Source: Bryobacterales bacterium
Lineage (GTDB): Bacteria > Acidobacteriota > Terriglobia > Bryobacterales > Bryobacteraceae
Assembly (NCBI GenBank): GCA_016716385.1
Contig: JADJWL010000004.1
Location: forward strand, 434,001 to 498,000
DNA length: 64,000 bases
Direction: 5' to 3'
Below the pieces are notes generated by a model. That model ran no database searches. It was not told where the DNA came from and was given only the letters and a program-made list of their open reading frames with translations. How positions within the stretch are numbered: position 1 is the stretch's first letter; every line of letters begins with the position of its first letter. This document shows positions 62,354 through 64,000 of this stretch, piece by piece. Position numbers and translations under genes: made by a program.

Positions 62354-62372
62354 ACGCCAACCAGGAGTGGGA

Positions 62373-64000
62373 ATGTCCGAACCCGCCGCCGTCCCGGTTC
62401 ACCACGCGCCCCGCGGCTTCGTGCGCCGGTACATCTTCAGCACCGATCACAAGGTGATCGGGCTCCAGTACTTCTTCCTCGCCCTTTTTTCCGTGCTCGT
62501 GGGGATGCTGCTTTCGCTGGCGATGCGCTACCACCTCACGAATCCCGACGCCAAGGTGCGCCTGTTCGAAATGCTTTGGCCCGATGGCGCCGCCGGCGGG
62601 CTCATGACTCCCGAACTGTACCTATCGCTGATGACGATTCACGGCACGATCATGGTGTTCTTCGTGCTCACGACGGCGCCCCAGAGCGGGTTCGGCAATT
62701 ACTTCCTGCCGCTCCAGATCGGTGCGGAAGACATGGCGTTTCCAGTGCTGAACATGCTCTCCTTCTGGACGACGTTCCTGGCGCTGGTGGTTCTGCTGGC
62801 GGCTTTCTTCGTGGAAGGCGGCGCGCCGCTCGGCGGATGGACAGCCTATCCGCCCCTGTCGGCGATACCCGCCGCCGGACCCGGTCAAGGCATGGGCATG
62901 ACGCTCTGGATCGCCAGCGTCGGGTTGTTTTGCGTTGCCTCCCTGATGGGCGCCATCAACTTCATTACAACGATCATCGATCTGCGGTGCACTGGCATGA
63001 CCCTGGCGCGCATGCCTCTCACCGTCTGGGGCTGGTTTGTGACCGCCATCATCAGCCTGCTCGCGTTCGGCGTGTTGCTGGCCGCCGCCGTCCTGCTTCT
63101 GCTCGATCGCGGAGCAGGCACCAGTTTCTATGTCCCCGGCGGACTGATCGTGAATGACCGGCTGCTCGACCACAAGGGCGGATCGCCGCTTCTTTGGCAG
63201 CATCTTTTCTGGTTCTTCGGGCATCCAGAAGTGTATATCGCGATCCTGCCGGGCATGGGCCTGGTGTCGCAAGTGCTGTCCGTATTCGCGCGGAAGCCTG
63301 TGTTCGGCTACAAGGCGATGGTGACGGCGATGCTGGCGATCGCCGTACTTGGTTTCGTGGTTTGGGGGCATCACATGTTCGTGAGCGGCATGAGCCCGTA
63401 TTCGGCGATCGCGTTCTCCGTCCTGACCATGACGATTGGCGTGCCTTCGGCCATCAAAACGTTTAATTGGATCGGGACGCTCTGGGGCGGGTCCATCCGT
63501 TTCGAGACCCCGCTACTGTTCGCGGCCGGTTTCGTGTCGCTCTTCGTCGCCGGGGGAATCAGCGGGATTTTTCTTGGCCAACCGACGCTTGACCTGTACC
63601 TCCACGATACGTACTTCGTGGTCGCGCACTTTCACATGATCATGGGCGTGGCGGCGATCTTCGGCATTTTCGCCGCGACCTACTACTGGTTCCCCAAGAT
63701 GTTCGGCCGGTCCATGCACAGCGCGCTCGGCAAAGCGCACTTCTACCTGACGTTCATCGGCGTCTACCTGATCTTCGTGCCGATGCACTCGGTGGGCCTC
63801 GCGGGCAACCCGCGGCGCTATCCGGATTTCAAGGAATTTGAGTTCCTGGCCGAACTGGGTGGGGCTCATACGTTTATCTCCCTCGCCGCGTACTTCACCG
63901 CGGCCGTGCAACTCCTGTTCCTGGCGAACCTGTTCTGGAGCATGTGGAAGGGCCGCCCCGCCGCGGCCAACCCCTGGGAGGCGACAACGCTCGAGTGGAC
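62373..64000 (+). CDS. coxA: cytochrome c oxidase subunit I (3' end outside window)
   Basis: 542 residues are visible from ATG 62373 (MSEPAAVPVHHAPRGFVRRY), with AGGAG eight bases upstream; the frame runs off the right edge. Haem-copper ligands are all present: His90 (MTIHGTIMVFF) and His421 for haem a, His419 for haem a3 (VAHFHMIMG), and His284, His333 and His334 for CuB, with Tyr288 of HPEVYIAILPG for the His-Tyr cross-link. About ten or more membrane helices are visible. The order II-I and close spacing indicate an aa3-type oxidase operon that continues to the right. Confidence 0.95.
   Translation, partial: MSEPAAVPVHHAPRGFVRRYIFSTDHKVIGLQYFFLALFSVLVGMLLSLAMRYHLTNPDAKVRLFEMLWPDGAAGGLMTPELYLSLMTIHGTIMVFFVLTTAPQSGFGNYFLPLQIGAEDMAFPVLNMLSFWTTFLALVVLLAAFFVEGGAPLGGWTAYPPLSAIPAAGPGQGMGMTLWIASVGLFCVASLMGAINFITTIIDLRCTGMTLARMPLTVWGWFVTAIISLLAFGVLLAAAVLLLLDRGAGTSFYVPGGLIVNDRLLDHKGGSPLLWQHLFWFFGHPEVYIAILPGMGLVSQVLSVFARKPVFGYKAMVTAMLAIAVLGFVVWGHHMFVSGMSPYSAIAFSVLTMTIGVPSAIKTFNWIGTLWGGSIRFETPLLFAAGFVSLFVAGGISGIFLGQPTLDLYLHDTYFVVAHFHMIMGVAAIFGIFAATYYWFPKMFGRSMHSALGKAHFYLTFIGVYLIFVPMHSVGLAGNPRRYPDFKEFEFLAELGGAHTFISLAAYFTAAVQLLFLANLFWSMWKGRPAAANPWEATTLEW

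Overview
The window is a GC-rich, densely packed bacterial chromosome segment with no tRNA, rRNA, CRISPR array or prophage that I can recognise. Several protein families point to an Acidobacteriota genome of the Solibacter/Bryobacter type. These are the TIGR03437 C-terminal domain, the acidobacterial VWFA-related domain, an Oar-like TonB-dependent receptor with an N-terminal carboxypeptidase-regulatory domain, the DUF1501 plus DUF1549/DUF1553 (PSD1) cytochrome pair, and large secreted SBBP/DUF7948 proteins. This placement is an inference from gene content only. 

Layout. 0-5 kb: end of an amidohydrolase, a secreted YncE propeller/phosphoesterase fusion and a two-RCK potassium channel. 5-9 kb: a MerR-type HTH/TPR protein, a VWA protein, an S24-peptidase-like protein and mutY. 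9-13 kb: a large GH63-type glucosidase divergent from an ECF sigma factor/anti-sigma pair. 13-17.9 kb: DUF1501 and PSD1 genes, then a REP-associated tyrosine transposase (RAYT). 17.9-24.8 kb: an MBL-fold hydrolase paired with an HExxH peptidase, then a UlaG-like MBL protein, a secreted propeller protein and a zinc-ribbon membrane protein. 24.8-30.4 kb: a parvulin-type isomerase operon, a carotenoid oxygenase translationally coupled to a flavin-dependent-halogenase-like protein, and a mycothiol-isomerase-like protein. 30.4-37 kb: a TonB-dependent receptor divergent from a three-gene operon (TIM-barrel isomerase, MetE-like, oligogalacturonate-lyase-like). 37-46.5 kb: three overlapping genes for giant secreted proteins. 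46.4-48.3 kb: a collagen-like protein gene bracketed by diverged direct repeats. 48.3-58 kb: a minus-strand string running MnhABCDEFG, glycosidase-like protein, phosphoglucomutase, class V aminotransferase, with nearly every junction a 4-base overlap. 58-64 kb: a secreted propeller protein, ATP-dependent PEP carboxykinase, a small secreted orphan, and coxB-coxA, with coxA running off the right edge. 

How it works together. Most genes fit an aerobic heterotroph that uses complex polysaccharides: TonB uptake, PL22-like lyase, glucosidase, PSD1/DUF1501, phosphoglucomutase, gluconeogenic PEPCK, and an aa3-type oxidase backed by Na+/H+ and K+ transport. 

Most unusual signals. (1) Ten copies of an 11-mer GGGTCYGTCCC, eight of them within 12.1-19.1 kb around the RAYT. 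(2) A halogenase-like flavoprotein with both family hallmarks, overlapping a carotenoid cleavage oxygenase. (3) A collagen-like gene sitting at the breakpoint of an old tandem duplication. (4) The MBL hydrolase/gluzincin pair. (5) Promoter -10 boxes placed 6-7 bases ahead of several start codons, suggesting leaderless mRNAs.
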